From NCBI GenBank assembly GCA_037042185.1, contig JAXQJY010000027.1, positions 3,162,001 to 3,226,000 on the forward strand: a stretch of DNA of 64,000 nucleotides, given 5' to 3'. A model generated the notes under the pieces. The model searched no databases. It saw nothing but the letters and a program-made list of their open reading frames with translations, and was not told the origin of the DNA. The first letter of the stretch is position 1, and every line of letters begins with the position of its first letter. The position numbers were made by a program, and so were the translations under genes. Shown one piece after another: positions 1-11,016 of this stretch. This stretch comes from Sordariomycetes sp. S80-01Y. Lineage: Eukaryota; Ascomycota; Sordariomycetes.

Positions 1-569
1 GTCTATCGGGCTGAAGACACCGCAAATGGCGATGCTCTTGATGCCTTTCTTTTTGATGATCTCGACCTCCTTCTCCACAGCTTCACTGTCGAGCTCGGCA
101 ATTACGCCGCCGTCAATCTCAAGCCCACCATCTACCATACCTCGGTGGCCACAAATTATATCCCTCAACCTTGGAGGCCAGTCGATGCCAATGGGGATAT
201 CCTTGGAGAAAGGACCGCAGAGTCGAATGACTCCAACCTTGGCCAGCCGAGATTGGTCCATCTCGACTACCGCATTGATGAAGTGAGTCGTGCCGATCGT
301 GACGCTGGCCACCTCCTTGGGATTGACGCTGGACTGTTCGAACATGTCCTTGATAACTTCGTTGATACCATCACTGGGGTTCTTCGTAGTGCTGGACTTT
401 TTCCAGGCCAGAATACCACGATTTGGCTGTGAAGAGCGACTGAGATCCAAAATAACCCCATCAGTGTTGGTTCTGTCAATCATGAGCTGGTTTGTTCTCT
501 ACCGGGGGCATGACCTGATCGCACTTACCCACCAACATCCACGCCGATTCGGAGCGCAGCATAGGTCAT
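1..569 (-). CDS. Hydantoinase/5-oxoprolinase family protein, N-terminal part (runs off the left edge)
   Basis: Exons 529..569 and <1..472 on the minus strand, with a 56-nt GTAAGT-AG intron at 473..528; 171 codons are visible. The protein starts MTYAALRIGVDVGG, and the next exon continues TNTDGVILD, so the intron splits the ATP-binding-type GVDVGGTNTD loop that opens the hydantoinase A N-terminal domain. The GTTHFINAVVE segment and a KKKGIKSIAICGVFSP segment also fit that domain. Members hydrolyse hydantoins or 5-oxoproline, usually ATP-dependently. The C-terminal catalytic part lies outside the window, so the exact substrate is open. It is divergent from an NCS1 permease, which suggests uptake and hydrolysis of a ring-shaped nitrogen compound. 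Family call is firm; substrate is inference. Confidence 0.85.
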
Positions 570-1369
570 TTTGCAGGCAGACCTCTCCATTTATTAAAGA
601 TTGCGCTTTTGTGCACATTGGACAGGAAAACAGAGAAAGCGATACTTCACACACTCAATATTGGCGTCTATATGTCGGGCATTGAATCAAGCTCCGATAC
701 CAAGGACCGAGATCGGCTGCAGAGGGTCCATCGGGGCCTCTCCGACTGACAAGGAGACGAAACGGACCGACGCAGCCAGGAATCTGGGGCCTTGGCGACT
801 CAATTGCACGTGGTAGTTAAGCTGTGTCTCGATATGAAAGGGAAACTCCCCCTCGTGTCACTCTTTGGTGTTCTGGGAGCCGATAGCGTACTTTGTTTCA
901 TCCCTGGAGCAACCTGTGTGAGGGCGGTTGAATTGACCTGAAGAACTTGGGTTATTCATGCATACGAAAATGATGGTTCTATCGACAGGAAGAGAAGAAG
1001 ACGCGATATTGAATCGAATCCGTCCTTGATCAGCCAACAGAGTCACAGTTGTCAGAGCAGGGGTCTTGAACCTCGAATTCCTGCCCTCTCGAATCATTTA
1101 CAATAGCCCCCGCTCTCTTCATCGATGGAATAGTCTGGTTTAGGATAAGATGTTCCCGGCATCTCCATAAATGATAAGACGCCATGCACGCGCGGAGCGA
1201 CCCCGACTCAATACTCGTCGTGTTAGTACGTCGGAAATAAGAACAGGACTCGGTCACGAGCAGCTTTACATCTGTGCTTCTTCATACAGATCATCAACAG
1301 TTCGTCGCAGATGCGACTCTGCGCCACTCTCTAGCTTTGTATGCCTACTACGTTTTCGTCCTAGCCAAA
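570..1369. promoter_or_regulatory. Divergent intergenic region with two GATAAG sites
   Basis: About 800 bp between the divergent hydantoinase and NCS1 permease genes, with no supported gene. Two GATAAG hexamers lie on the plus strand at 1144..1149 and 1173..1178. The HGATAR core is the binding site of AreA-type GATA factors that control nitrogen use in fungi. Two sites 29 bp apart near the permease fit nitrogen-regulated expression, but this is inferred from sequence only. Confidence 0.45.
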
Positions 1370-3236
1370 ATGGTCAACTCTACGGTCCGTAGGATCAGGG
1401 CAGCGGCTGTGCTCAAGGCCGATGAGTCGCGACATGAGGAGACGACAGCATGGTGCAACCGCGACTTGGTCCCTCTGCCACCCTCGAGGAGAACCTGGGG
1501 TTGGTTCAATTTCTTTGGTGCTGCTTCTCTGTGAGTATTCTGCGCCTGCCCACCAGCGACATGATGAGCTGACAAGCACAGTGGCGCCCTCAACATCTCA
1601 ACATGGCAAACGCCAAACACTTTCCTTACGCAAGGTCTTTCTGTTGGCCAAGCCATGGCAATAATTGTGATATCTCGCCTCATCGTATCCGTTTTCGCAT
1701 GCGTTATCGGCTGGATTGGGTTGACATGGCACATCGGGTTCACGGTGCAGAACCGCTATACTTGGGGCTTACGCGGAGCATACATTCCGTTGACCCAGCG
1801 TTGTCTACTAAACTTCATCTGGACCGCCATACAATGCTGGAACGGCGGAAAGCTTGTTACCGTCTGCCTGACGGCTATCTGGCCTTCGTTCCATAAGCTA
1901 CCTAATACTTTATCCGCCAACATGCCAACTACGACGAGTGAAATGGTTGGGTTCGTCGTTTTCTGGGTTATCTCAGTCCCATTCCTGTTCATTCGACCTG
2001 AGCGGTTTAAGAAGCCTTTCTTTGTGTCGAGCGTGGGTTGCGGAATAGCCATGATTGCCATGATGATCTGGTCCCTTTCTGTGGCTGGTGGGGTTGGTCC
2101 TGTTTTCTGGCAGGGCCAGGACGTGCCATCAACCTCTCGCTGGAGTGTTTCGTGGATCATGATGGCCGGCCTGAACCAAGCCATCGGGCAGAAAGCCGCG
2201 GGCATGACAAACGAGAGTGACTTTTCTCGATATGCCAAAAACCACTGGGGCTTCATTGTCGGTACTGTTTCCGTACAGTGGATTGTTGGCATCTTCGTCT
2301 CGCTGGGAGGCTTGGTGACTACGGCTGCATGTCAGATCATCTATGGTGAGATCTGGTGGAACCCGCCTGATCTGATGATGATTATGATGGAAAGTAAGTA
2401 TCCAGCACCAGATTCCAATCATGGGCTCTTATTGACCAAAAGCAGACGGCGAGGGATCGCCCAAAGCTCGAGCTGGGGTCTTCTTCTTAGCTCTAGCTTT
2501 CGCTTTTGCTATCCTATTCCAGAATGTCTGTGGTAATGCTGTTGCCGGTGGCATAGATCTCGCCGGAATCTTTCCCCGCTATATCGACATTCGCCGGGGT
2601 GCCATCATTACATTCATGGCCACCTGGATCATCCAACCGTGGCAGCTGATCAACCGCGCTGCCACCTTCATAACCGTACTCAGCTCCTTCTCCGTCTTCT
2701 TGGCCCCTTTGATGGGTATCATGATTGCAGACTACTATCTCATCCGTCGGCAAAGGATCAAACTTAGCGACTTGTATAGGACAGAGCCATCCGACTACTG
2801 GTTTCAACATGGCTTCAACTGGAGGGCTATACCTTGCTGGGTGGCGGGTTGGGGCCCCACAATTGGTGGCCTTGTCGTCAGTGCCGGTGGCATAGATGAT
2901 GCTCCAGATGCCCTGTTCCAGCTGTACTACACTGCCTTCTTTTCGGGAATGGCTATCTCCTTCTTATCTTTTTTTGTCGTGAACTGGTGTTTCCCTATCA
3001 AGGGGGCTGGCGAGTTCGACGCTTACGATGATTGGGGAACCTTCTCGCCCCTCGAAGCAGGGAAGCTCGGCATTGTTCCCCACGAGAACGCGGAAGAGTT
3101 CCAAACCATCAAGTTTGGCGCATCTGGATATTACAAGCCCAGAATCATCGTCATGAGAGAGAAAGCCCTAGAGGAGCAGTTAGCAAGCCCAGACACCAAG
3201 GAGCCAACGCCCATCGATACCAAGGCCCTCGTTTAG
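1370..3236 (+). CDS. NCS1-family nucleobase/hydantoin-type permease
   Basis: Exons 1370..1530, 1582..2393 and 2446..3236 give a 587-residue multi-pass plasma membrane protein. The N-terminal NKDLxPxPxxRRTWGWFNFF-like region, the NISTWQTPNTFLTQGLS helix, a central VSWIMMAGLNQAIGQKAAGMTNESDFSRYAK segment and the IADYYLIRRQ motif near the C terminus are typical of the fungal NCS1 family (Fur4, Dal4, Thi7 relatives). Both introns are canonical (GTGAGT-AG, GTAAGT-AG). An upstream in-frame ATG-like extension exists, but 1370 has the better context. Family members import uracil, allantoin, thiamine or hydantoins with cations. Sequence alone does not fix the substrate; the divergent hydantoinase partner favours hydantoin or allantoin. 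Length matches the family. Confidence 0.88.
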
Positions 3237-4040
3237 TATTGGCTCGGCAACAAGAAAAAGGAAGATATAAATATCGGTGTCATTGATCTGAATCTCTTAA
3301 ACTTTGCTGTCGTTTCATATTCCACACTTAGATTAGCAATTCAAAGCTTCAATGGAGTATCGGTATCAATTGGGAAGAACGGGCAGGGAAGCAGTAATGC
3401 TCTTGTCTTCTCCATCGCTGGATACGTTACTGTATGACTATCTCGAGCATTAGTGGCCTATATCTGCCAATAAGAAAACCATAGCAAGGAACTTTGCTTA
3501 TTTTTTAAATGTCCTCCTCATTCAATACATCAGAAGAGGGGCACTAGAAATAGGAACGTGCGTTATGGTGGTGAGAGTGATAAACTTACCGAGGATACTA
3601 GAAGAGATGCAAAACGTGACAACGTTGGAGTTGCCAGAATCAAGGATGGTCATTATACAAGCCTTCACAGAACTCTTCTGCAAGTTTACGGCACTTTTGT
3701 AAAGTTGAAGAGCCGGGCGGGTGGCTACTCGGATCTTCGGCTCAGCAGCAGCCGTGTACTTGCCTAATTGAGAAGGTTAATGGACCACACGCCACTCAAT
3801 GTGGGAGGCCGATCCAATAAGATGATGAAACTTGAATTGGAAGACCTTGCAGGTTTTCCTGATCGACTGAGATTCGCAGCTGGAAGCTCAGATGCGGTAT
3901 CTTAAGCGACCATCATCGATTGATGTTGCGGGGCTGTGAGCGATTGCACCCCTTCGGCCATAAAAGGTACGCTCCCGAGGCCCTCGAAGAGCAATCTTCT
4001 TCTCCAATCTGCCATCTCTTCTTTTATTTGAGAAATATTG
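3237..4040. other. Intergenic region, no gene seen
   Basis: No coding frame here shows family features. An ATAAAAGG TATA-like element at 3960..3967 lies about 80 bp before the peptidase start. Confidence 0.4.
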
Positions 4041-5761
4041 ATGTTCAAAATGAAATGGTTTACTTTAGCCGGCATTGTGACGCTAGTACTACCGGCATGC
4101 GCACTCCGTGGGCTTCCGATCCCAGTCGGCGAACTGGAACGTCAAGTATGAGCAGGTACTAGAACCTCTTCAGAATTCACTCTTTGCTGACTACTGTGAT
4201 GAAGATTTTAGGCAATAGTCACTTGTCTACTAGAGCAGCTAAATATCCAGAGTACAACCTCTCCGTCCCAGTCGACCATTTTCATAACGAGTCGAGGTAT
4301 GAACCTCACTCTGACGACAAGTTCAACTTGCGGTATTGGTTCGATGCTCAATTCTACAAGCCTGGAGGTCCAGTCTTTGTATTAGCATCCGGTGAGACCG
4401 ATGGCGTTGGCCGCTTGCCGTTTCTTGAAAAGGGAATTGTCCACGAGATCACAAAGGCGACCAATGGCCTGGGGGTCATTCTCGAACACCGATACTACGG
4501 CAGCAGTGTCCCTACACCCGACCTCAGCACCGAAAACTTGCGCTTCTTGACTACAGACCAGGCTCTAGCAGATACGGCATACTTCGCCAAGAATGTTGAA
4601 TTTGAGGGCATTGACGTGGACTTTAGCCCGCATAAGGTTCCGTGGATAGCTTACGGAGGTTCCTACGCGGGCTCATTCGTTGCCTTTCTACGCATCTCTT
4701 ACCCTGACGTGTTTTTTGCTGCCATTTCATCCTCGGGTGTTCCGGCAGCTATTTGGGATTACTGGGAGTACTATGAGGCTGCGAGAATATTTGGGCCTCC
4801 CCAGTGCGCCGAAACACAGGGTAAATTGATTCACATAGTGGACAGCATCTTGTTGAACAAGACAAATGCTGAGCATATTCCTTCACTCAAGGATCTTTTC
4901 GGACAAAGAGACGTCACGGACAATGCCGACTTTGCCAACTCGCTTTCCTACGGTATCTCTGGCTTGCAAAGCTACAATTGGGACCCCGCAATCAGCGATG
5001 ACGCCTTCTTCAAGTATTGTGACGCTATTTCGAACGACAAAAACCAGTACCCTGTCCTGGAGCACAAGCGGTCGACAGTCGAGACCATAATCAAAGCTGC
5101 GGGCTACCATCTTGATTCAGAACCCCTGACCGACCGCATGCTCAACTTCATTGGGTACCAGCTTCCGTCAGAGGATGGAGCCCGGTCCAAAAGCGACTTT
5201 TTCCGCACCGAGGACTTGCACTTTTACGCCGAGGACGACCTTTCACAGACCTGGCGTCTATGGCCTTATCAAGTTTGCACTGAGTGAGTCCTTTAGTTGA
5301 GACGACTGTTTCACCTGCATGTCAGCTAACCAGGTGTTAGATGGGGGTTCCTCCAAACGGGCTCTGGCGTACCGGATGACATTCTTCCCATGATCTCACG
5401 ACTTGTCGATATCGAGTACTCGACACGCATATGCCGCCAGGCTTTCAACATTTCCGAGCCAGCGAACACGGACATCGTTAACAGATTTGGGGGGTTCGAC
5501 GCGTCTTACCCAAGACTAGCGTGGCTGGATGGCGAGTGGGACCCGTGGCGAGCGGCTGGTGTTCACGCTTTGTCGCAACCTCCGCGTGAATCCACGCCCA
5601 GCGAGCCTCTGATATTGATCGACGATGCGGTACACCACTGGGACGAGAATGGCGTCACATCAAACGAGACGGGTCCCGGAGTTCCACCACGAGCGGTCAA
5701 AGCAGCTAAAGACGGAATTCGGAGCTTTGTCGGCGAATGGTTAAAGGAATGGCAATCTTAG
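4041..5761 (+). CDS. Secreted S28-family serine carboxypeptidase
   Basis: Exons 4041..4145, 4205..5283 and 5341..5761 encode 534 residues. The first exon gives a signal peptide (MFKMKWFTLAGIVTLVLPACA). The body matches peptidase family S28 (prolyl carboxypeptidase/DPP7 fold): PGGPVFVLASGE near residue 90, EHRYYGSS, the nucleophile in GGSYAGS (Ser about 188), the acid in DGEWDPW (Asp about 462) and the base in the VHHW motif (His about 493-494). All three catalytic residues are present, so it is probably active in the medium or vacuole, removing residues after proline. The first intron uses an AAG acceptor chosen because it alone keeps phase; that junction is the least certain part. Several N-glycosylation sequons occur. 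Confidence 0.87.
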
Positions 5762-6334
5762 ACTCAAAGGAAGACTCCGTCTTTTAGGAGAGAGTCAATC
5801 TGATGCTAAGAGGACCATGAAATCTTGCCTGCGGTCGTGCTTCATTTTAGCACACACCTTTCGAGGCTAAGAGGGGCAATGGTGTAAAGTGGTAGTTTAA
5901 TATCGCAGCCTGGCTAATCGATAATTAGATGAAACCGGGTCTTCGATAGAGAAGTAACTACGGCAGCTTATTCTAAACTACTGGTATATCTGTGAGAATG
6001 GAAGAGCAGGGAATATCATGGCGTACAAGTCTCTGATTGTCGCGTTTGCGGCTATTGTTCAGCGGCCCCGTTTCCATCCGCGACATCTCCAAGAAGAAAT
6101 CAAGTTTAGGCATCGCGTTCATGACGGCAGCCAGGATCACCAATTAGGTCTCGCTTTGATCAAACGTATGCGGCATCGTGATTGCTTACAATTATGAGAG
6201 TGCAGTACGAACAGCTGGCTCTCTTATGCCAAAATCCAGAAATAAGACATAATGTAAGATGAATGAATCCTATTATACTTCACAAGCATGCCTCTGAGCA
6301 CTCGCAACACAACCCGGCGTCAAGTTGCGGCCTT
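5762..6334. other. Convergent intergenic region
   Basis: Holds the 3' ends of the S28 peptidase (plus) and the P450 (minus). I see no gene or repeat in it. Confidence 0.4.
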
Positions 6335-7980
6335 TCATCTGTGTAGCTTGACCTTACACCCATCACCACTGGTTAATGCCATCGCAAAACTCCCCACAAA
6401 CTCGTTCGCGCCGACTGGGTTTATGTGGGCAAACTCCTGCAATAGTCGCACCGTGGCATATCCCGTTTCCAAAAGCGCGAGTTGCTGCCCGAGACAGATT
6501 CTCGGTCCTCCACCGAATGGAATGTATTCCCATCTACCTTCGTGTAAGCTAGTTTTTTATAGGCTAAAGTGCGGGCTCAATGTCTCACGCTGTAGGCTTG
6601 ATAGAAACCCACCTCTCGGGTCTTAGTTGAAGCGCATCATCGCCCCAAATATCTTTCCGACGGTGCAGAGCCAATGAGCTAAAAATCACCGTTTGGCCCT
6701 TGGCGATAAATAAAGGTGATAAGCCGTCTGAGCCTCCCCCTCGGGGTAGGACAGTGTCGCATCGAGCGGTTCTTGAATTGACTGGGTTGATCGGATATAG
6801 TCGCAGAACTGAAAGCCGCAGTAAGTAAACAAGACGACTCATCTAAGGGAAGATACTTTCCTTCATTCACCAGACTTTCTAGGTATCCTAGACCCTTCAA
6901 TTCCTTCACGCTCGGTGCTTTGCCGTTTAGGTGGGCAATCTCTACCCGTAGCTTCTCCAAAATGTCGGTTCTCCGCGAAAGGTGCCACCATACAATTCCA
7001 AGGAGAGCAGCTGTCGTGTCCCGTCCAGCGACCATAAGACTGAGTAGCTCGCTTCTCAGGATCTCTGAAGATTTGTTGATACTTGAAAGTCTACTAATGA
7101 AGCTTACTTCATTGATCGTTTTCTCTCCATTCAACACATCTGTGTTCTTCGTCTCGGTCTGCAGTGCTTCGTTTATGAAGCTGTCGGTGAAGTCAAAGAT
7201 GAACTTCGTAGACTTTTTCAGCTTGGGGTTGTAGAAATAACGTGTGAAAGGTGCCGTGACGTGTATAGACATCTGCTTCATTACGTAGTTGAAGCTTGAT
7301 GCGAACATCTGACCCTCTCCGGCCTTCACTGGATCGAGACAGCTTGTGCTTTCGTTGAAGAGGATGTCCGTCGCTACGTCCATAGTGAAGAGGGGAAACA
7401 AGTCCCCCAGATCAACCGTTTCTCCAGCCGGAATTCTTTTGATCAGATTTTGCACATGTCTTTCGAGCAGTTCTGTATCGTGTGTGAGGCTCGTTTTAAA
7501 CGCCGGTCGCACCAGGGCTCTTGACTTTTTCCATTGAGGTCCATCTGCGCCGAAGATGCCACCGCCCCAGCAATGGTGGAACGCCGTAGTCCTTGCGTAT
7601 GGAAGTTTCCAGTCGCCGAAACCCGAAAACAGAAGATGTTTGATATTATCGGGGTCTCTAGTCCAGTAATTCTCTTTACCTAGCAAGGACTGGGCTACGG
7701 TGTGGACTTCAGGGCCCGTATCATCGAAGATAGAGCAAAACAAGTCCGGGACTTGGGCTTCCCTGGCCGCCTCAACGATCTTGAGAACATAGGGAAGACC
7801 AAAAAACCTTGTAGAGGCCGGGTGGGTTCGAGGTGGTTCGCAACCACGATATTTGGTCTTGTTGGAGCTGATGCGGGCCTTGAGAGGCTTTCTGATCAAG
7901 AGCAAAACGAGGATGGCGCCATATAGAGCCAAGACTGGGAAGAATAAATCTCTCTCAACGATAGATTTAATGAAAGCCAT
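6335..7980 (-). CDS. Cytochrome P450 (CYP52/alkane-hydroxylase-like) with a non-canonical GA donor
   Basis: Exons 6861..7980, 6613..6808 and 6335..6533 give 504 residues, the usual length. A membrane anchor ([17 protein letters not shown]) is followed by the P450 fold: I-helix AGRDTTA, K-helix ExxR (formed by E-V-L-R across an intron), the RPERW motif and heme loop [10 protein letters not shown] with the cysteine ligand. The ARRRKDIWG-type region resembles CYP52 and relatives that hydroxylate fatty acids or alkanes. The ATG at 7980 has good context. The intron 6809..6860 keeps the conserved ExxR frame only if its 5' end is GAAAGT, one base off GTAAGT; any GT nearby shifts the frame. So the gene needs GA-AG splicing or is inactivated. 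It is divergent from the acyltransferase at 8723 and may share its promoter. Confidence 0.82.
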
Positions 7981-8722
7981 TCTTGGCTTACCGAACCTGA
8001 AATCCAACGATAGAGAGGGTCCGTAGCTTTTATATTCATCACCGAGAATTTGGCGGCTACCGGCCCGACCACATAGTCGGTTGGAAACAGGTTAATAAGT
8101 CGATCTGGGAATCATCCAGTGGAGAATGGCCGAACTTCCGAAGATCTCGCACGGGACGAGAGGTTCCGATCGTGATGTATCTCGGCTGGCGGCGCAACCC
8201 CGCCGATTATGTGCCCTTCCAATGCTTGGGTACTACAAGGTCTTAGATCGGTATCAAACGTACGCATAGTAGTAGTAGCGCCTGGGGATCGAATCCTACG
8301 ACGTCTTACGGGCGCGATAATGCCCAAGTGTAAATCCTTTGCTTCCTTTGGGTAACGAAGTCTTCGGCGAATTTACGCGATCCTTCACATACGTACGACA
8401 AAGGATGCAAACGGGCAAACCACGGTGAGTAGATATTGTATCCTTGGTATCAACTACCCACTTTCTGTTGCTCATTTCGGACCAGTGGTCGCGCTCATAG
8501 CGCCCGCATTCGAGCCTAGGCAGCTTAGCGGGATTTCCGTCAGGAATACGCCGACCTGGGAGCTTCTGGACAATAATATTAGGGAAGCTTCGGCGATTTC
8601 TAAACTATCTTAGCAACGGTTTAGGCAGTCATGAAATAGGCATATCATTATGACAGATAAAATATCATGCATGCTCCAGAACAGAGTTGGCTCTAACAGC
8701 GGGAAGCGGTATCATTGTCACC
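7981..8722. other. Divergent promoter region between P450 and acyltransferase
   Basis: About 740 bp without a supported gene between two divergent enzyme genes, so probably a shared promoter. A GACGTC palindrome core is present near 8294 and several TACGTA-like steps near 8390. No defined operator can be assigned. Confidence 0.35.
8027..8034 (-). promoter_or_regulatory. TATA-like element of the P450 gene
   Basis: TATAAAAG on the minus strand, 47 bp before the P450 start codon. The position is close for a fungal TATA box but the match is exact. Confidence 0.4.
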
Positions 8723-10352
8723 ATGTCTCCGCAGACTTCTTTCTACCCGTGGAGTAGCCCTGAAGGCTCCCCTAAGACTTTCAGACGGGATTTGACCGCA
8801 TCGGAATACCTGTTGGCCCTGCTTAACGACTATGCTCAAGGACATAACTGTCCAAGCCTCGGCGCAACCATCCGATTGAAGGGCCACGAATCGCAATGCC
8901 TCAGCTCTGGCAGCTTGCAAAAGGTGGTAAGAAAGGCCTTCATTGGAACCAGACGGACATATCCAACAATTGCTTGCAAAGTCCGGCATGGAAATGAACT
9001 TGCATACCAACTCGAAGACGAAGTCGGTGTTGAACAATGGGGGGAGCAAACGGTGCATTTGGTTAGCACTACCGAAGGATGGCTCTCAAAGTATGAGTCT
9101 ATCAGTCGAGAGGCTGCGCTGCCGAATGATTTCGGCCATTGTGCCGTCTTGTATCTACTAATAGATCCTGAGCAGCGCAGTAATGTCCAAGAATTCGATC
9201 TACTCCTACACATGCACCATTCACTGGTCGACGGAGCCGGATTGAGGACGATCATGAACGAAATACTATCCAACATTGCATCGGCTCAGAATTCCAAGTT
9301 TCCGGATGGAATAGAGGTGTCTAAGCTCCCTCCAGCAACTCTCGACGTTGGTAGGATCTCGGATGGGGCCGTCAAACAGTTAGGTCAGATCTCTAAAGAG
9401 GTATTTCCGTGCGATCATAGTTACTTTTCTGTTCTCTAATCTTCGCTAGATTCAGCTGCCCCATCTACCAAAGCCGGTCCGGACGAGACCAGGGACGGGA
9501 GTTGTCACGTATACCTTTCACTCACCAGGGTTTCTCGACAATCTTAAGGCTTTGGCTCGAGTCAATCAAGTCAAGCTTACATCTGTTGTACAGGCTGCTC
9601 TTGTAACTACGATTCACGGCGAGGCCAAGGTCGAAGAGAAAGGGTCGGCGAATGTCGTGACAGGCTACGACCTTCGCGTCGCCAACCTGAAGTCCCCGTG
9701 GGGTGAGCGAAATAGATACGTTTGCCCAGCGGTCGGTATGGAAATGATGGAGGTTCCTGGCTCCTTGTTGGCAGCTTACGAGACGGACGGTGACATATGG
9801 CCAGTTGCTCAAGATATACAAAAGCGCTGGACGTCTCTTGGCGAGCGAGAGGATGTTGCTGCGGCGTCTGAGCTCCGCAAACAGGCCACAGGGTTCATTC
9901 TAAAGATCGCCCTGTAAGACTACGCTCACTCTTGCCACTATGATCACTGTACTTACCCATATCAACAGGGATGAGATGGAGAAGCCTAACGACTCAAGTT
10001 TTGGTCTAGCTTTGAACTACGTGTCCGACCCGCCTGGTGAAAACCAATTCGACGGAACGTACAAGGGTAACCAGAGTACAACCTTGGAATTGGAGCGCTA
10101 TCAGCTTATGACGGACGTGAGCCCACCGAAATTGTATGTCACCCGTGGCCTGCTGCATCATATCAATCCTCGCTCATCGTTCGACACTTATTGACTATTT
10201 CTCATAGGTCGTGTCGATCACATTCGTGGAGGGGCTTGCTTACTCTGGAAATCAGCTTCAGCAATAAATTCAATAGCAAGGCGGCCGTGAAGACTGTTCT
10301 GGACAAATGGGCTTGCACTCTGGGTGGTCTCGTCAATTCAGACGACAATTAG
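8723..10352 (+). CDS. Condensation-fold acyltransferase, Tri3 (15-O-acetyltransferase)-like
   Basis: Exons 8723..9400, 9450..9913, 9969..10133 and 10208..10352 encode 483 residues; all three introns are GT-AG and in phase. The active-site motif HHSLVDGAG (HHxxxDG, about residue 165-172) marks the condensation/alcohol-acetyltransferase superfamily. Overall layout, including TFHSPGF after the first domain and a short C-terminal strand segment, resembles fungal Tri3-type O-acetyltransferases, which acetylate a hydroxyl of a secondary metabolite using acetyl-CoA. The protein has no signal peptide and is probably cytosolic. Its divergent P450 neighbour suggests hydroxylation followed by acylation of a shared product. 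No other trichothecene genes (terpene synthase, Tri6-type regulator) are visible, so a role in that pathway is not implied. Confidence 0.75.
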
Positions 10353-11016
10353 ATAACATCCTGGTGTGAGAGTACTCCATCTGTTTCAAGGAAGCTTCCC
10401 AGAGGTAGTCTACTCTCAGAGCTGTTCAAAAGCATATACTCGCAGTAGTATTTAAAGTATAGATGGTTTTGCAGTTTGTACCACCATAGGGGACCCGTCA
10501 TCGGTGTTATGGATGTCAGGTTTCTGTTAGAAATAGGAAGGCCCTGAAACACGGTCCCTTAGCTAGATGAGAACATCCTTGCTTGCAAATATATGCGAAC
10601 TGTTTTATTTGAGCTAGTTCACGTGTACATTCGTTTTCTTTTTGGAGTCCCTATGAACGTCGCAAGATGCTGGCAAGCAGAAGGTTCAGGGCAATCATCA
10701 ATACCGATGTAAAAGACGCAGACCAACGAAGTTAAATGCATCCAAACCTTTACAAGTGGCTTTCCAGAGAGACATACAAGTAGCTTTATCTACAAGCTGG
10801 GTGACATCAAGGTGGAGGTTGCCCTATCTAACAAACATTAATTCGTTCGCAGGACTAAGAGAACGTGAAGGTCAGAAGAAAAGACGTGTGCCATACGACC
10901 ACGCTTCTATGGATCGGTTCGTATTTAGTTAATACTCAGTTTACTAGCCTCGAACTGTCAGGAAAAACTGGGAAGTAATGTTCCACAGTAGGATACTCGA
11001 TAGAACGATTGGATCC
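10353..11016. other. Convergent intergenic region, no gene seen
   Basis: About 660 bp between the 3' ends of the acyltransferase and the bZIP gene. No conserved frame or repeat is visible. Confidence 0.4.

Noticed and set aside
267-816. Several plus- and minus-strand open frames over the hydantoinase start
   Set aside because: They are shadows of the minus-strand hydantoinase exons or lie in its promoter and show no family features.
8284-8300. GGATCGAATCC, like a tRNA B box
   Set aside because: No matching A box or acceptor stem upstream at the proper distance.
8723-10352. Assignment of the Tri3-like gene to a trichothecene cluster
   Set aside because: No terpene synthase, Tri6-type regulator or other pathway genes lie in the window, so only the family is claimed.
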